Positions 10,941-18,880 of a stretch of 37,183 nucleotides of DNA are shown in pieces. The stretch spans positions 1 through 37,183 of the forward strand of contig JASJBC010000030.1 in the NCBI GenBank assembly GCA_030066715.1. The letters run 5' to 3'. The notes beneath the pieces were generated by a model. The model worked only from the letters and a program-made list of their open reading frames with translations. It searched no databases and was not told the origin of the DNA. The translations under genes were made by a program, and so were the position numbers. The stretch's first letter is position 1, and every line of letters starts with the position of its first letter. The DNA is from Acidimicrobiia bacterium. GTDB taxonomy: Bacteria; Actinomycetota; Acidimicrobiia; Spongiisociales; UBA5794.

Positions 10941-12845
10941 CTAAGGGTTCTCCACGGCACCCATGGTGGGTGCCGTGGTCGAGCGGAGTGACCCGACGAA
11001 GTCTGTGATCACACCGGTCAAGACCTCTGCGGCCGTCAACGCAGGGCTGCTCGCCGTCGGCGAATAGCGAGAAACTGCATCTGTGATCCCGATCAGGCCG
11101 AGGGGGTCGGGATCGGCAACGACCCCGCTCCCCGACGCGGCGAGAACATCACCGCTCTGCGGGAAGACCGGGATGCCGGGAGTCGGTGCTCCCGAGTTGT
11201 GGAATAGCCCCGCCCAGAGCTGCGGCCCGAACGTGATGCCGGCAGAGCCGCCGTCGTTGCGTGCGTATTGCGGGTCACCACCGGTGCCGATCACCAGATT
11301 GCTGGAGATGTGCACGTCGTCGTTGCCGCTCGTGCCGCCGGATGCGTTGTTGCCGGTCTGCAGGCGGAAGATGGCAAAGCTGCTTTGCGTCACGATGGTG
11401 TTGTTGTACACGGCAGCACCATCCACACCCCGAATCTCGACGGCGGAGTCGTCGCAATCGGCGATCAAGTTGTTCCGTGCCACCTGGTTGACACCCTCCC
11501 AGGAGGGGTAGAGCGGATTCCAGAAGGAAGCCCCCGTGTTGCCGCCGAGCTGCAAGGCGGCATTGCCACGAATGCCCCGGATCAGGTTGCCCTCGATGAC
11601 AATGTCGGCCGAGCCACCCTTGAAGAAGATGCCGTGGCTGCCGGTTGCGTTGTCGTGGATGTCATTGCCGACCACGACCGCACCGTCGACTCCGACGCCG
11701 TCGATGATGGCGTTGTTGATCGACTCGCTGACGTCGTTGGCCTCGAGGCTGATCGTGCCGACACCGGTGTCTTGATCGTTGTTGCGATTGATCTTGATCG
11801 CAGCGCCGGGACCCCAGGCCAGGTCGTGGATCACGGTATCTGCGACGTGGACATGGTGGACATCCTCGGTCCCCGGGGCGATGTGGAGGTTATTGCCGCC
11901 ACCGTTGCGGATGTCGACCCCGACAAGGGACACATACGACCCGCCGATACGCAACTCGCCCGCGCCGGCCAGGTCGATGACCGGTTTTGCGCCTGCGGCG
12001 GCTTCGATCCTGATCCAATCCGTCGAAGTTCCCGAGCGGCTGATCACCACATTTCCCGACTGCGTGTGGAAACCTGCGCCGAGGATGATCAGGTCTCCCG
12101 GCGCCGCACCGGCAAGCGCCTCGGTCAGGGTCGGCGAGCCTCCCGGCGTCACCGTGACGGTCCGGAGGGGATCGACGTCCGCCGGGGGCCGCACACAGGC
12201 GGCGGTGACCGGTGGTGGGACGGCGGGTGTCAGCTCCAAAGCCCGAGCGAGGAACGTGGCCATCTCATCGCGCCGGACGTCGGCGGTCGGGCAGTAGTTG
12301 GTGTTGGTGGGTGGGTTGCACCCCTTGGTGACTCCAGCCTGGCGCAGCCGGTCGATGCTCGACTCGAATATCGAGCCGTCGTCGTCAACAAACCAATTGC
12401 CGGCGCCGGCATCTGTATACCCGAGCGCACGCACGAGGAACGCCGCCATCTGCCCTCGGGTGACCCTGGCGGCGGGGCAGAATTGGTCGTTCGCAGGCGG
12501 ATTGCATCCTTTCGTGATGCCGGCGGCGGCGATCGCGTTGATGTTTGCCTCGAACACCGAGCCGTCGTCGTCGGAGAAGAAGTCGGTGCCGGATGCCGGA
12601 AGGTCCAGAGCCCGCCCCAGGAAGGCCGCCATCTCGCCCCGGGTGACCGCCTCGTCGGGGCAGTAGCGATCGTTGCTCGGCGGGTTGCATCCCTTGGTGA
12701 TGCCGGCTGCCCTGATGGCCTCGATGTTCCCTTCGTGGATGTTGCCGTTGTCGTCGATGAACGAACCCCCCGGGGGTAACTCGGCGGCGGCAACCGACGA
12801 CCCGAGCAAGAAGAGGGCGAGGAGGGCGAACACACAGCGGCGCAT
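10941..12845 (-). CDS. Secreted protein with three SLH-like repeats and a beta-helix domain
   Basis: 634 aa. A signal peptide (cleavage near AAA at 19-21) is followed by three repeats of about 60 residues (27-81, 87-141, 149-203). Each has DDDG/DDNG, an AGITKGCNPP-like block, a second Cys in YCP or FCP, and TRGEMAAFL or a variant, as in SLH-like cell-envelope anchors; the paired Cys in each repeat could form a disulfide. From about 215 to the end, Asn/Gly/Asp-rich repeats (IVIEGNLIRGI, VYNNTIV, HISSNLVIG) suggest a right-handed parallel beta-helix, often carbohydrate-active or adhesive. The open frame reaches 13091, but that extension would cover the globin gene. The ATG at 12845 begins the signal peptide. 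Confidence 0.85.
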   Translation of the reverse strand: MRRCVFALLALFLLGSSVAAAELPPGGSFIDDNGNIHEGNIEAIRAAGITKGCNPPSNDRYCPDEAVTRGEMAAFLGRALDLPASGTDFFSDDDGSVFEANINAIAAAGITKGCNPPANDQFCPAARVTRGQMAAFLVRALGYTDAGAGNWFVDDDGSIFESSIDRLRQAGVTKGCNPPTNTNYCPTADVRRDEMATFLARALELTPAVPPPVTAACVRPPADVDPLRTVTVTPGGSPTLTEALAGAAPGDLIILGAGFHTQSGNVVISRSGTSTDWIRIEAAAGAKPVIDLAGAGELRIGGSYVSLVGVDIRNGGGNNLHIAPGTEDVHHVHVADTVIHDLAWGPGAAIKINRNNDQDTGVGTISLEANDVSESINNAIIDGVGVDGAVVVGNDIHDNATGSHGIFFKGGSADIVIEGNLIRGIRGNAALQLGGNTGASFWNPLYPSWEGVNQVARNNLIADCDDSAVEIRGVDGAAVYNNTIVTQSSFAIFRLQTGNNASGGTSGNDDVHISSNLVIGTGGDPQYARNDGGSAGITFGPQLWAGLFHNSGAPTPGIPVFPQSGDVLAASGSGVVADPDPLGLIGITDAVSRYSPTASSPALTAAEVLTGVITDFVGSLRSTTAPTMGAVENP

Positions 12846-12857
12846 GTCGCCAGTATC

Positions 12858-12872
12858 GCAACCGCCGGTTGC
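12858..12872. promoter_or_regulatory. Inverted repeat upstream of the SLH gene
   Basis: GCAACCG and CGGTTGC flank one base, right after the globin stop and just before GATACT, a possible -10 placed 6 nt before the SLH ATG. The short centre suits a protein-binding palindrome better than a terminator. It may mark an internal promoter with an operator. Confidence 0.3.
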
Positions 12873-13300
12873 TAACCGGTGTCGGTGTTGCGCACGTGCT
12901 GCGCAGTCTGCTCGAGCCGGCCGTCGAGGTAGGTGCGCAGCGGCTCGGCGACCTCCACGTCGTCGAGTGCGCCCCGCATGCAACGGATCCACTCGGCAGC
13001 TTCGTCCCCGCCGATGGTGAAGGGCAGGTGCCGCATCCGGAGCCGGGGGTGGCCCTTGCGTGCGGTGTAGAGATCGGGGCCACCCATCCATCCGCTGAGG
13101 AACTCGAACAGGTTGCGACGGGAGTTGCGGTCGTCCGCGGGATGCATCGCCCGCAGCAGCGGTGAGTCGTCCCGGATACGATCGTAGAAGCAGTCGACCA
13201 GGGCGCGGAGCTCATCCTCCCCACCCAGCTCCTCGTACGGCGTTGCGGCATTGCCCCACGGGTGGGCGCCATCCGGTTCCGGCTCCAGGTTGATCGTCAC
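12872..13300 (-). CDS. glbO: Group II truncated haemoglobin (GlbO-like)
   Basis: 142 aa. The 2-on-2 globin fold is indicated by PYEELGGEDELRALVDCFYD (B-helix Tyr at Y39), the FLSGWMGGPDLY segment, the proximal histidine H91 in RMRHLPFTIG and the Trp G8 typical of group II at W104 in AEWIRCM. These proteins bind O2 or NO and are linked to oxidative and nitrosative stress; the exact reaction is not known. The ATG overlaps the stop of the upstream 150-aa gene (ATGA), so the two are translationally coupled. The SLH protein follows after 26 bp. Confidence 0.94.
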   Translation of the reverse strand: MTINLEPEPDGAHPWGNAATPYEELGGEDELRALVDCFYDRIRDDSPLLRAMHPADDRNSRRNLFEFLSGWMGGPDLYTARKGHPRLRMRHLPFTIGGDEAAEWIRCMRGALDDVEVAEPLRTYLDGRLEQTAQHVRNTDTG

Positions 13301-13749
13301 CCGCGCAACTCGTTCAGGTCGGCGCCGAGCATGTCACGCTCGGCGACCTCGTCGATCTGCGCCAACATGTCGTACGCAATGTCCAGGTGCTTCGCCTTCA
13401 GATCACGGTTGCCGGCCAGCCGTGCGGCGCGCGCCAGCGCCTCGTGGGCGTAGCCCTCATAGAAGGGTCCCAGATGCGCTCGTGACGCCGTATCGAGAGA
13501 GCGCTGCCCGTAGTCATCTGCGAGATCGGGATAGCCCAGAATCGCGGCAACCCGGGAAACCTGCCAGTCGCTGATGGCGAAGTTGCGTGGCTCGCCGATT
13601 TCACGCCAGTGATGCCGCGATGCGAACGCAGCCGTGAGCATCTCGGCATTGTCCTCGTGGGTTCGCGTCTCCTGATCGAGAAGCTCCCACGTTCTGTTGA
13701 ACAGTGATACGGCTAGCGAGCGATGCTCGAGCGGTTCCTCGGCGGCCAC
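13297..13749 (-). CDS. Conserved small helical protein coupled to the haemoglobin
   Basis: 150 aa, start GTG at 13747-13749 with GGGAGGA just upstream. I do not recognise a named family. The sequence looks fully alpha-helical, rich in Ala, Leu, Arg and Glu, with no signal peptide, membrane segment or cysteine. Repeated motifs such as GYPDLADDYGQRSLD and GYAHEALARAARLAGN resemble TPR-type helical pairs, and three His cluster at SRHHWRE and the later KHLD. It overlaps the globin gene by four bases, which suggests coordinated production and perhaps a physical or functional link. Confidence 0.8.
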   Translation of the reverse strand: MAAEEPLEHRSLAVSLFNRTWELLDQETRTHEDNAEMLTAAFASRHHWREIGEPRNFAISDWQVSRVAAILGYPDLADDYGQRSLDTASRAHLGPFYEGYAHEALARAARLAGNRDLKAKHLDIAYDMLAQIDEVAERDMLGADLNELRG

Positions 13750-13857
13750 AGCTTCCTCCCCGTGAGATCTGCCCCAAATCTACCGTCTCGGGATATCGCT
13801 CGCCCCCAAGCTGCGATGTCGGGATTACCGGGTGGCGTCGTTAAGGTTGTACGCCCA

Positions 13858-14721
13858 ATGAGCGACGCAACAACCACTCCAGTCTGTTACCGCCACCCGG
13901 ACCGGCAGACCTATCTGTCGTGCAGTGAATGCGGCAGATCGATCTGTCCCGACTGCTCGTACGACGCACCGGTCGGGCAGAAGTGCCCCGAGTGCGTCAA
14001 GGCCGCCGGCCGGCAGCGCGTCGTCAACGCTCGCCAGGTGACGGGCGGCCCATCATTCCAGACGAGCCCGGTTGTGATCAGCCTGATCATCATCAACGTG
14101 GCCATCTTCGTCATCGGTCTCACCTCGCCTCAGCTGCGCGCCGACCTTTTCACCAACTTCGGCTCGCTGCGCGAAGCGTTCGACGGCGAGGAGTTGATCG
14201 GAATCGCCACCGGCGAATGGTGGCGAGCGCTGACGTCGGCATTCCTGCACGACGGAGTGATGCACATCCTGTTCAACATGTACTTCCTGTACATATTCGG
14301 CCCGCGTCTCGAGCAGCAGGTGGGATCCGTTGCGTTCTCCGGCATCTACCTTGCGAGCGCCGCCGGGGGGACTTTCCTCTCCTTCCTCTATGGCCCTCCC
14401 AACGTGCTCAGTGTGGGTGCGTCGGGTGCGCTGTTCGGTCTCTTCGGCGCCTGGCTCTATGCCGCCTACCGGCAGCGGGGCTCGGCCGCAGGCAGCGCAA
14501 TGCTCAATCAGTTGGGCGCCATCCTGCTGATCAACATGGCCTTGCCCCTGTTCATCCCCCGCATCGATTGGCGCGGCCATCTCGGCGGGCTGATCACCGG
14601 CGTTGTCGTCGCGTTCCTGTGGGAGCGCATCGCCTCCCGACGTCCCAATGCACGCTTGCTGCGGTCGATAACGGCCTATGCGGTCCTAATCCTCTTGATT
14701 GTGTTGATGGCCGTTCTGTAG
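13858..14721 (+). CDS. Rhomboid intramembrane serine protease with N-terminal zinc ribbon
   Basis: 287 aa. Residues 10-46 carry eight potential Zn ligands (C10, H13, C22, C25, C30, C33, C43, C46), a B-box-like arrangement common in actinobacterial rhomboids. The membrane domain follows from about 70: WWRALTSAFLHDGVMHILFN, then the catalytic serine S189 in VGASGALFGLFGAW and the catalytic histidine H241 in WRGHLGGLITG, so the dyad is intact. It would cleave transmembrane substrates; none is known. The open frame extends to 13723, but the ATG at 13858 starts the conserved part and avoids overlap with the divergent gene. Confidence 0.93.
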   Translation: MSDATTTPVCYRHPDRQTYLSCSECGRSICPDCSYDAPVGQKCPECVKAAGRQRVVNARQVTGGPSFQTSPVVISLIIINVAIFVIGLTSPQLRADLFTNFGSLREAFDGEELIGIATGEWWRALTSAFLHDGVMHILFNMYFLYIFGPRLEQQVGSVAFSGIYLASAAGGTFLSFLYGPPNVLSVGASGALFGLFGAWLYAAYRQRGSAAGSAMLNQLGAILLINMALPLFIPRIDWRGHLGGLITGVVVAFLWERIASRRPNARLLRSITAYAVLILLIVLMAVL

Positions 14722-14776
14722 ACGGTGACTAGATATTTCTGGCTTGCGCAGGCTGGCCTTTAAGCGCGCAGCGGAG

Positions 14777-15436
14777 ATGCCGATATTCACATTGATGAGT
14801 CATCTCGATCCGCAAGATCCACGCGTGACTGCCGCCGAGCTGCGCGCCGAAGCGGTGACGCAGCTCAAGTCCGCGCGCGAGCTCGCCCAGAGGGTGCGCG
14901 CAGAGGCGGTTCACGAACTCGAGGACGCGCGCGCCCGCGTCCGTAGCATCGCGCTACGCGAGGAGGAGATGGCCGAACGCTGGGCCAGACTGCTCGAAGC
15001 GGAGAAGCAGATGACGCAGCCGGTGGCCGCAGTCGAGATCGGCGATCCCGACGCTCTCATCCGTGAGGCGCAAAGCGAAGCACGCAGCATTGTCGAGCGC
15101 GCCCAGCGTGAAGCGCGCAACATCCGCGAGGAGGCCATGCGGCTCCTGGCCGTCGCCGAAGGCGAGAAGGCAGAGTCACGCGAGATTGCCCAAAGCGAGA
15201 CGGAACGCGCCATGAGCGAGGCCGAGCGACTACGCGCCGAGGCCGAGGAGGAGGCCGAGCAACTGCGCCGCGACGCAGAGCGTGTGGCTGCAGCCGACGC
15301 TCCGAGCGCCTACTCGAAGCGCACCGGGCGCAAGCTGCCACGCATCGGAGAGAGCGCCTCGAATCTGCTGTCGGAGATGTCCGATCTGCGGGCAAGGTCC
15401 TCCGAAGAGGACGACGCAGACCGTCAGGTCGTATAG
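14777..15436 (+). CDS. DivIVA-like coiled-coil protein
   Basis: About 219 aa, almost entirely charged coiled coil rich in Ala, Glu and Arg (REEEMAERWARLLEAEKQM, EAERLRAEAEEEAEQLRRDA), with no membrane segment. This matches the coiled-coil region of DivIVA/Wag31-type polar proteins or an ATP-synthase-b-like helix, but the DivIVA N-terminal membrane-binding motif is not evident, so the name is tentative. The start is uncertain: ATG 14777 is used, while TTG 14744 and ATG 14795 are in frame, and a GGAG abuts ATG 14777 without spacing. It lies 55 bp after the rhomboid gene. Confidence 0.65.
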   Translation: MPIFTLMSHLDPQDPRVTAAELRAEAVTQLKSARELAQRVRAEAVHELEDARARVRSIALREEEMAERWARLLEAEKQMTQPVAAVEIGDPDALIREAQSEARSIVERAQREARNIREEAMRLLAVAEGEKAESREIAQSETERAMSEAERLRAEAEEEAEQLRRDAERVAAADAPSAYSKRTGRKLPRIGESASNLLSEMSDLRARSSEEDDADRQVV

Positions 15437-15458
15437 AGAGCCCGTCACTCCGGCTCTC
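15436..15458 (+). terminator. Hairpin after the coiled-coil gene
   Basis: GAGAGCC and GGCTCTC (7-bp stem, 9-nt loop) begin at the last base of the stop codon. There is no U-run, so termination is plausible but weakly supported. Confidence 0.35.
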
Positions 15459-15501
15459 CGCCCGTTGTTAGCCTGCCCCGCCCACTGGGAGGGAGGTCCA
15501 C

Positions 15502-15999
15502 ATGAGCACATCTGGCCGTAGCAATCTTGCCGCCGTGGCGCCACAGTTCGTCGCCATGGCTCACAGCATCGTCTGGTGCACGGCCGCCACCGTGGCCCCG
15601 AATGGCGAGCCGCGGACGCGAGTGCTCCACCCGATCTGGGAGTGGGACGGGCAGACCCTGACCGGTTGGGTTGCGACAAATCCTCTCTCACCCAAAGCGG
15701 CCCACCTGGCCCATATCGCCCGAATGTCGTGCACCTACTGGGCGACGAATCAGGACACCTGTACCGCCGACTGCGACACACGATGGATCGAAGACGCCGC
15801 GGGCCGGCAAGCGGGATGGGACAGGCTGGAGAACGGGCCTGAGGGTGTCGGCTATGACCCCAGAATCATCCCCGGGTGGAGCAGCGCCGACAGTGAGACC
15901 TTTGGCATTCTCGAACTGCGGCCGACACGGCTGCGCGTGATGCCGGGGACGGTGTTGATGACGGGCGGGGATGTCCTCACCTGGCGAGCCGACGGCTGA
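15502..15999 (+). CDS. PNPOx-like split-barrel flavin/F420-binding protein
   Basis: 165 aa with GGAGGGAGG upstream of the ATG. The pattern (AHSIVWCTAATVAPNGEPRT, VLHPIWEWDG, HLAHIARMSCTYW, then FGILELRPTRLRVMPG) fits the pyridoxamine-5'-phosphate oxidase split-barrel superfamily. In actinobacteria many such proteins bind FMN or F420, and substrate prediction is unreliable. It contains four cysteines at 26, 77, 86 and 90, the last two in DTCTADCD. It ends 9 bp before the stop of the convergent gene, so no terminator separates them. Confidence 0.75.
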   Translation: MSTSGRSNLAAVAPQFVAMAHSIVWCTAATVAPNGEPRTRVLHPIWEWDGQTLTGWVATNPLSPKAAHLAHIARMSCTYWATNQDTCTADCDTRWIEDAAGRQAGWDRLENGPEGVGYDPRIIPGWSSADSETFGILELRPTRLRVMPGTVLMTGGDVLTWRADG

Positions 16000-16008
16000 A
16001 GGCGGGGC

Positions 16009-17892
16009 CTATGCCGACGGGGACGGCGGAGATGCGACCAGATCGAACAGCATTGCAGCCGGAGAGTCGGCGATGCGCACCACCCGCATCTCGATGCCGT
16101 ACCACTGCACTCCGCTCTTTGTCTGGTTGTTGAGCCAGGCCAGGGCTTGCAACTGCTCGTCGTTGAACTTGGCGGAAACAAGTGCAACCGTTGCCGCTCC
16201 GGAGGAGGCCGCCATGCCCAGGGCACGGCCCAGGTCGGAGTCCTCGGCCACCGCCTGCCGCGACGACACGACGACGACGTCCTCCCCGCTGTCATCGCGT
16301 CCCACGACGCCGGTGGCGCTCTTCGTCGTGAACTGACGTGCATCGGTCAAGCCCGCCCGGAGGCCGAGAGCGTCGCCGAGTTGGCGGGAATGAGCAAGGA
16401 ACCAGGGGGCAAAGTCCTCGGCGCCCTCCGCCCACACGCTCTCAGGATCCACCATCTCCAGTGTCCCGAAGTCCATCATCTCCTGCTGTTGGGCAGAGGG
16501 CTGCAACTCCGCCGCAGGCGCTACGACCTCCGGCTCCGCGGGTGTGGGCTCCGGCTCGACCGGCTCAGGCTCGGGCTCGGCCGGGGCTTCCACAACGTCC
16601 TCGGACACGCGCTCCGGGGCAATGGGTACGGGCTCCGGCACCACCGGGGACGGCTCAGGCTCCTCCGGCTCGGGCTCCGAATCCACAGGCACCGGCTCCG
16701 GTTCGGGCTCGGCCGGGGCTTCCACAACGTCCTCGGACACCGACTCCAGGGCAACAGGTACCGACTCCCCCACCACCGGGGACGGCGCCGGCTCCTCCGG
16801 CTCGGGCTCCGACGCCACAGGCACCGTCTCCGGTTCGGGCTCGGCCGGGGCTTCCACGACGTCGGCGAACACCGACTCCGGGGCAACGGGTACCGACTCC
16901 CCCACCACCGGGGACGGCGCCGGCTCCTCCGGCTCGGGCTCCGACGCCACAGCCACCGGCTCCGGTTCGGGCTCGGCCGGGGCTTCCGGGACGTCGGCGG
17001 CGGCAGCGGGGACGACGGACGGCTCGGTCGAGGGCGGTTCCGGGTCGACGGCAGCTTCGATGTCGCGCAAGGCAGCCACAAACGCGGTTGGCTGATCATG
17101 CTCCGTGGAGTCAGCAACCTGCCCGTCGTCATCCGACGGCTCGACCGCAGCTTCCGGCTCGGATTCTGCGGACCGGCGTCCGTAGACCTTCGCTGCGGCC
17201 TCCTCGGCAATCGCAGCGATGTTTGCCTCGGCCTCACCCCACGACTGCTCGGCCCCGGGCAGAGCGCTCTCCGCCAGACCCTCGGACACGCCGTTGTAGG
17301 CGTCCCACGGATCGGTTGTGGTCACCGGCTCGAGACTCGCTTCCGTGGCTGCCGTTGCGGAACCGTTCGTGACCACGGCTTCAATGGCCGGGGGTTCGGT
17401 GTTCTCTGCGGCAGCGGCGCCATCTGGGGTCGTCTCCGCGGAACTGAGGGGTTCGGCCGACTCGGCGGGGACGGCGGCCGCGAACGAGGAGCCGATCTCG
17501 CCGGCCGTGACGGACGCGCCGGCTGGGTCACCGGACACGTCGCCGGTCGCAGGCGTCGTCACTTGGTCGGCACCCGGCTCCTCGCTCCGTTCGACCACCT
17601 CATCTGGGGATGACTCGCCGACCGCGGTGGCGACCTCAGTCCGGCCGACGGCTTCGATCCGGGCAACGGACTGCTCCATCTCCATCACACGTGCGGCGTG
17701 GAGGATGTCACCGCTCGTGATCCGGCCACCGTCGCCGGAGCCTGCGATTGCGTCGAGGTCGATCACGCCGCCTTCAACGAGCCTGCGGGCACGCGGCGAC
17801 AGGTCCTCAACGACGAGTTGTGGGGGAAGACCGGATGCCTGTTGCTCGTTGCGGTATGAGCTCTTGCGTCGGCGTGAACGTCTCCGGGCCAC
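16009..17892 (-). CDS. E3-binding-domain protein with Pro/Glu repeat and nuclease-like C-terminus
   Basis: 627 aa, start GTG at 17892 with GAGGAGG 6 nt upstream. Residues 1-18 are very basic (MARRRSRRRKSSYR). Residues 31-64 match the peripheral-subunit (E3)-binding domain of 2-oxoacid dehydrogenase E2 proteins (LSPRARRLVEGGVIDL, GSGDGGRITSGDIL), but no lipoyl or catalytic domain follows. A long acidic Pro/Glu/Ala/Val region comes next, including a 44-residue tandem repeat. The last 150 residues (about 474-627) resemble the PD-(D/E)XK-like domain that precedes DUF4268 in bacterial proteins: APWFLAHSRQLGDALGL, ALAWLNNQT, YGIEMRVVRIADSP. Where relatives carry the catalytic IENQ-type strand, this one reads VVVVSSRQ, so catalysis is probably lost. 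Function unknown. Confidence 0.75.
   Translation of the reverse strand: MARRRSRRRKSSYRNEQQASGLPPQLVVEDLSPRARRLVEGGVIDLDAIAGSGDGGRITSGDILHAARVMEMEQSVARIEAVGRTEVATAVGESSPDEVVERSEEPGADQVTTPATGDVSGDPAGASVTAGEIGSSFAAAVPAESAEPLSSAETTPDGAAAAENTEPPAIEAVVTNGSATAATEASLEPVTTTDPWDAYNGVSEGLAESALPGAEQSWGEAEANIAAIAEEAAAKVYGRRSAESEPEAAVEPSDDDGQVADSTEHDQPTAFVAALRDIEAAVDPEPPSTEPSVVPAAAADVPEAPAEPEPEPVAVASEPEPEEPAPSPVVGESVPVAPESVFADVVEAPAEPEPETVPVASEPEPEEPAPSPVVGESVPVALESVSEDVVEAPAEPEPEPVPVDSEPEPEEPEPSPVVPEPVPIAPERVSEDVVEAPAEPEPEPVEPEPTPAEPEVVAPAAELQPSAQQQEMMDFGTLEMVDPESVWAEGAEDFAPWFLAHSRQLGDALGLRAGLTDARQFTTKSATGVVGRDDSGEDVVVVSSRQAVAEDSDLGRALGMAASSGAATVALVSAKFNDEQLQALAWLNNQTKSGVQWYGIEMRVVRIADSPAAMLFDLVASPPSPSA
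16561..16989 (-). repeat. 132-bp in-frame tandem repeat (44 residues per unit)
   Basis: The block reading ctcggccggggcttcc on the plus strand recurs with exact 132-bp spacing (the longer match starts at 16573, 16705, 16837 and 16969). This gives three full units (16594-16989) and a partial fourth. Each protein unit runs from APAEPEPE through SEPEPEEP and SPVV to SV or RV and a short acidic end. High identity at DNA level suggests recent unit duplication, so copy number may vary between strains. Confidence 0.85.
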
Positions 17893-17980
17893 GCAACGCC
17901 TCCTCGAATAAGCGGGGACTAGTTCCTACGTTACCCCTGTCGAATCGGACGGAGCTAGTGGGCTCTTGAGCAGTCTGTAG

Positions 17981-18658
17981 CTAGCAATCGGCACCTTCGA
18001 CCGAGCACGTGTATTCGCTGGCGCTGTCGGGCTGTCGCCCCTCCACCCAATAGGCCAACTGGTTCTCGAAATGGTCGAGCGCGGCGTAGCCCCGGCTCAA
18101 TACCTGAATCGATTCATCCGACCGCAGCAGCACCGTGGGGAACCCGAGAGCGCCCAGTTCCCGTGCCGTGGCAAAGTCCTCCCACGCCCGGGTGCGACCG
18201 CCGTCGGAGGTGAGGGTTCTCATGAAATCATCGGGGTCGACGGGGAAATCTGCAATCAGCGCCGGGTACTCGGCCGGTTCTGTGATGTCGACGCCGTCGC
18301 GATAGAACGCCCCCTGGAGAACGGTGAAGAACCGCAGGGTCTCTTGCGGGGCCAGTTCCCGCATCGTAGTCACGGCTATCGCAGGCAACTCGGTGTCGTA
18401 CACCCACCCGGTGCGATCCAGAAACGAGTGATCGAACGGCTGGCCGGTCGTTGCGGCGACCTGCGACCAGTGCTCGCTGAGCAGGCTGCGAAGGCGGTCA
18501 TCGAGCGGCTCAGCGCCTGGACCCGGCCGGAGTCCGCCGACGACCACGCTAACGGAGACGTCGCTGCGCTCCGCAAGGCGTTCCACCACCGGGCTGATCC
18601 CCCAGCACCAGGAGCACATCGGATCACCGATGTAGATGATTTCGGGCTTCGTCGTCAC
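17981..18658 (-). CDS. DsbA-family thioredoxin-fold protein
   Basis: 225 aa. The N-terminus has the thioredoxin strand and active site IIYIGDPMCSWCWG with C15-x-x-C18. The cis-Pro segment near the C-terminus is GALGFPTVLL. There is no signal peptide, so the protein is probably cytoplasmic and closer to FrnE-like DsbA oxidoreductases than to periplasmic DsbA. The open frame reaches 18754, but the GTG at 18656-18658 has GGAG 5 nt upstream and starts right before the fold. Expected role is disulfide or glutathione/mycothiol-linked redox chemistry. The 41-residue Cys-rich gene lies 62 bp upstream on the same strand. Confidence 0.86.
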   Translation of the reverse strand: MTTKPEIIYIGDPMCSWCWGISPVVERLAERSDVSVSVVVGGLRPGPGAEPLDDRLRSLLSEHWSQVAATTGQPFDHSFLDRTGWVYDTELPAIAVTTMRELAPQETLRFFTVLQGAFYRDGVDITEPAEYPALIADFPVDPDDFMRTLTSDGGRTRAWEDFATARELGALGFPTVLLRSDESIQVLSRGYAALDHFENQLAYWVEGRQPDSASEYTCSVEGADC

Positions 18659-18720
18659 TGATTCTCCGAGACCGACCACCACAGAAAACGCTTTGGGGCG
18701 TTGGATGATTCCAAAGACGA

Positions 18721-18846
18721 TCAGGCGGCCGCCGGCAAGTCCCGACTCCCGCAAACCTCACATGCAGGATCCGGGCACCGTTCCACGACAGAGAACTCGA
18801 ATCCTGCGGCCTCGAGAAGTTCTTCGATGCTTTGTTCGTTCTTCAT
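18721..18846 (-). CDS. Cys-rich mini-protein, 41 aa
   Basis: Starting at the ATG 18844-18846 the product is 41 aa: an acidic helix (KNEQSIEELLEAAGFEF) and then VVERCPDPACEVCGSRDLP with three cysteines in C-x4-C-x2-C. No family recognised. The compact helix plus Cys knuckle could bind a metal or act as a redox partner of the DsbA-like protein encoded next. No clear Shine-Dalgarno is visible. The frame stays open upstream to 18948, but that would run into the hairpin repeats. Reality as a gene is likely but not certain. Confidence 0.5.
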   Translation of the reverse strand: MKNEQSIEELLEAAGFEFSVVERCPDPACEVCGSRDLPAAA

Positions 18847-18880
18847 GATTACAACGTACAACCCGGGTATGACAGAAAAC

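Noticed and set aside
11268-12779. 503-codon plus-strand frame opposite the SLH/beta-helix gene
   Set aside because: Antisense shadow. The minus strand has a signal peptide and three clear repeats.
12846-13091. Longer N-terminus for the SLH protein, fused to upstream residues
   Set aside because: It would overlap the globin gene, and the signal peptide begins at 12845.
16561-16989. Possible CRISPR or regulatory repeat array
   Set aside because: Units are 132 bp, directly adjacent without spacers, and keep a reading frame, so this is a protein repeat.
16147-17613. Long plus-strand open frames over the Pro/Glu-repeat gene
   Set aside because: They read as Arg/Gly/Leu or Pro/Arg repeats mirroring the 132-bp unit. 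The minus-strand frame has recognisable domains at both ends and a good ribosome site.
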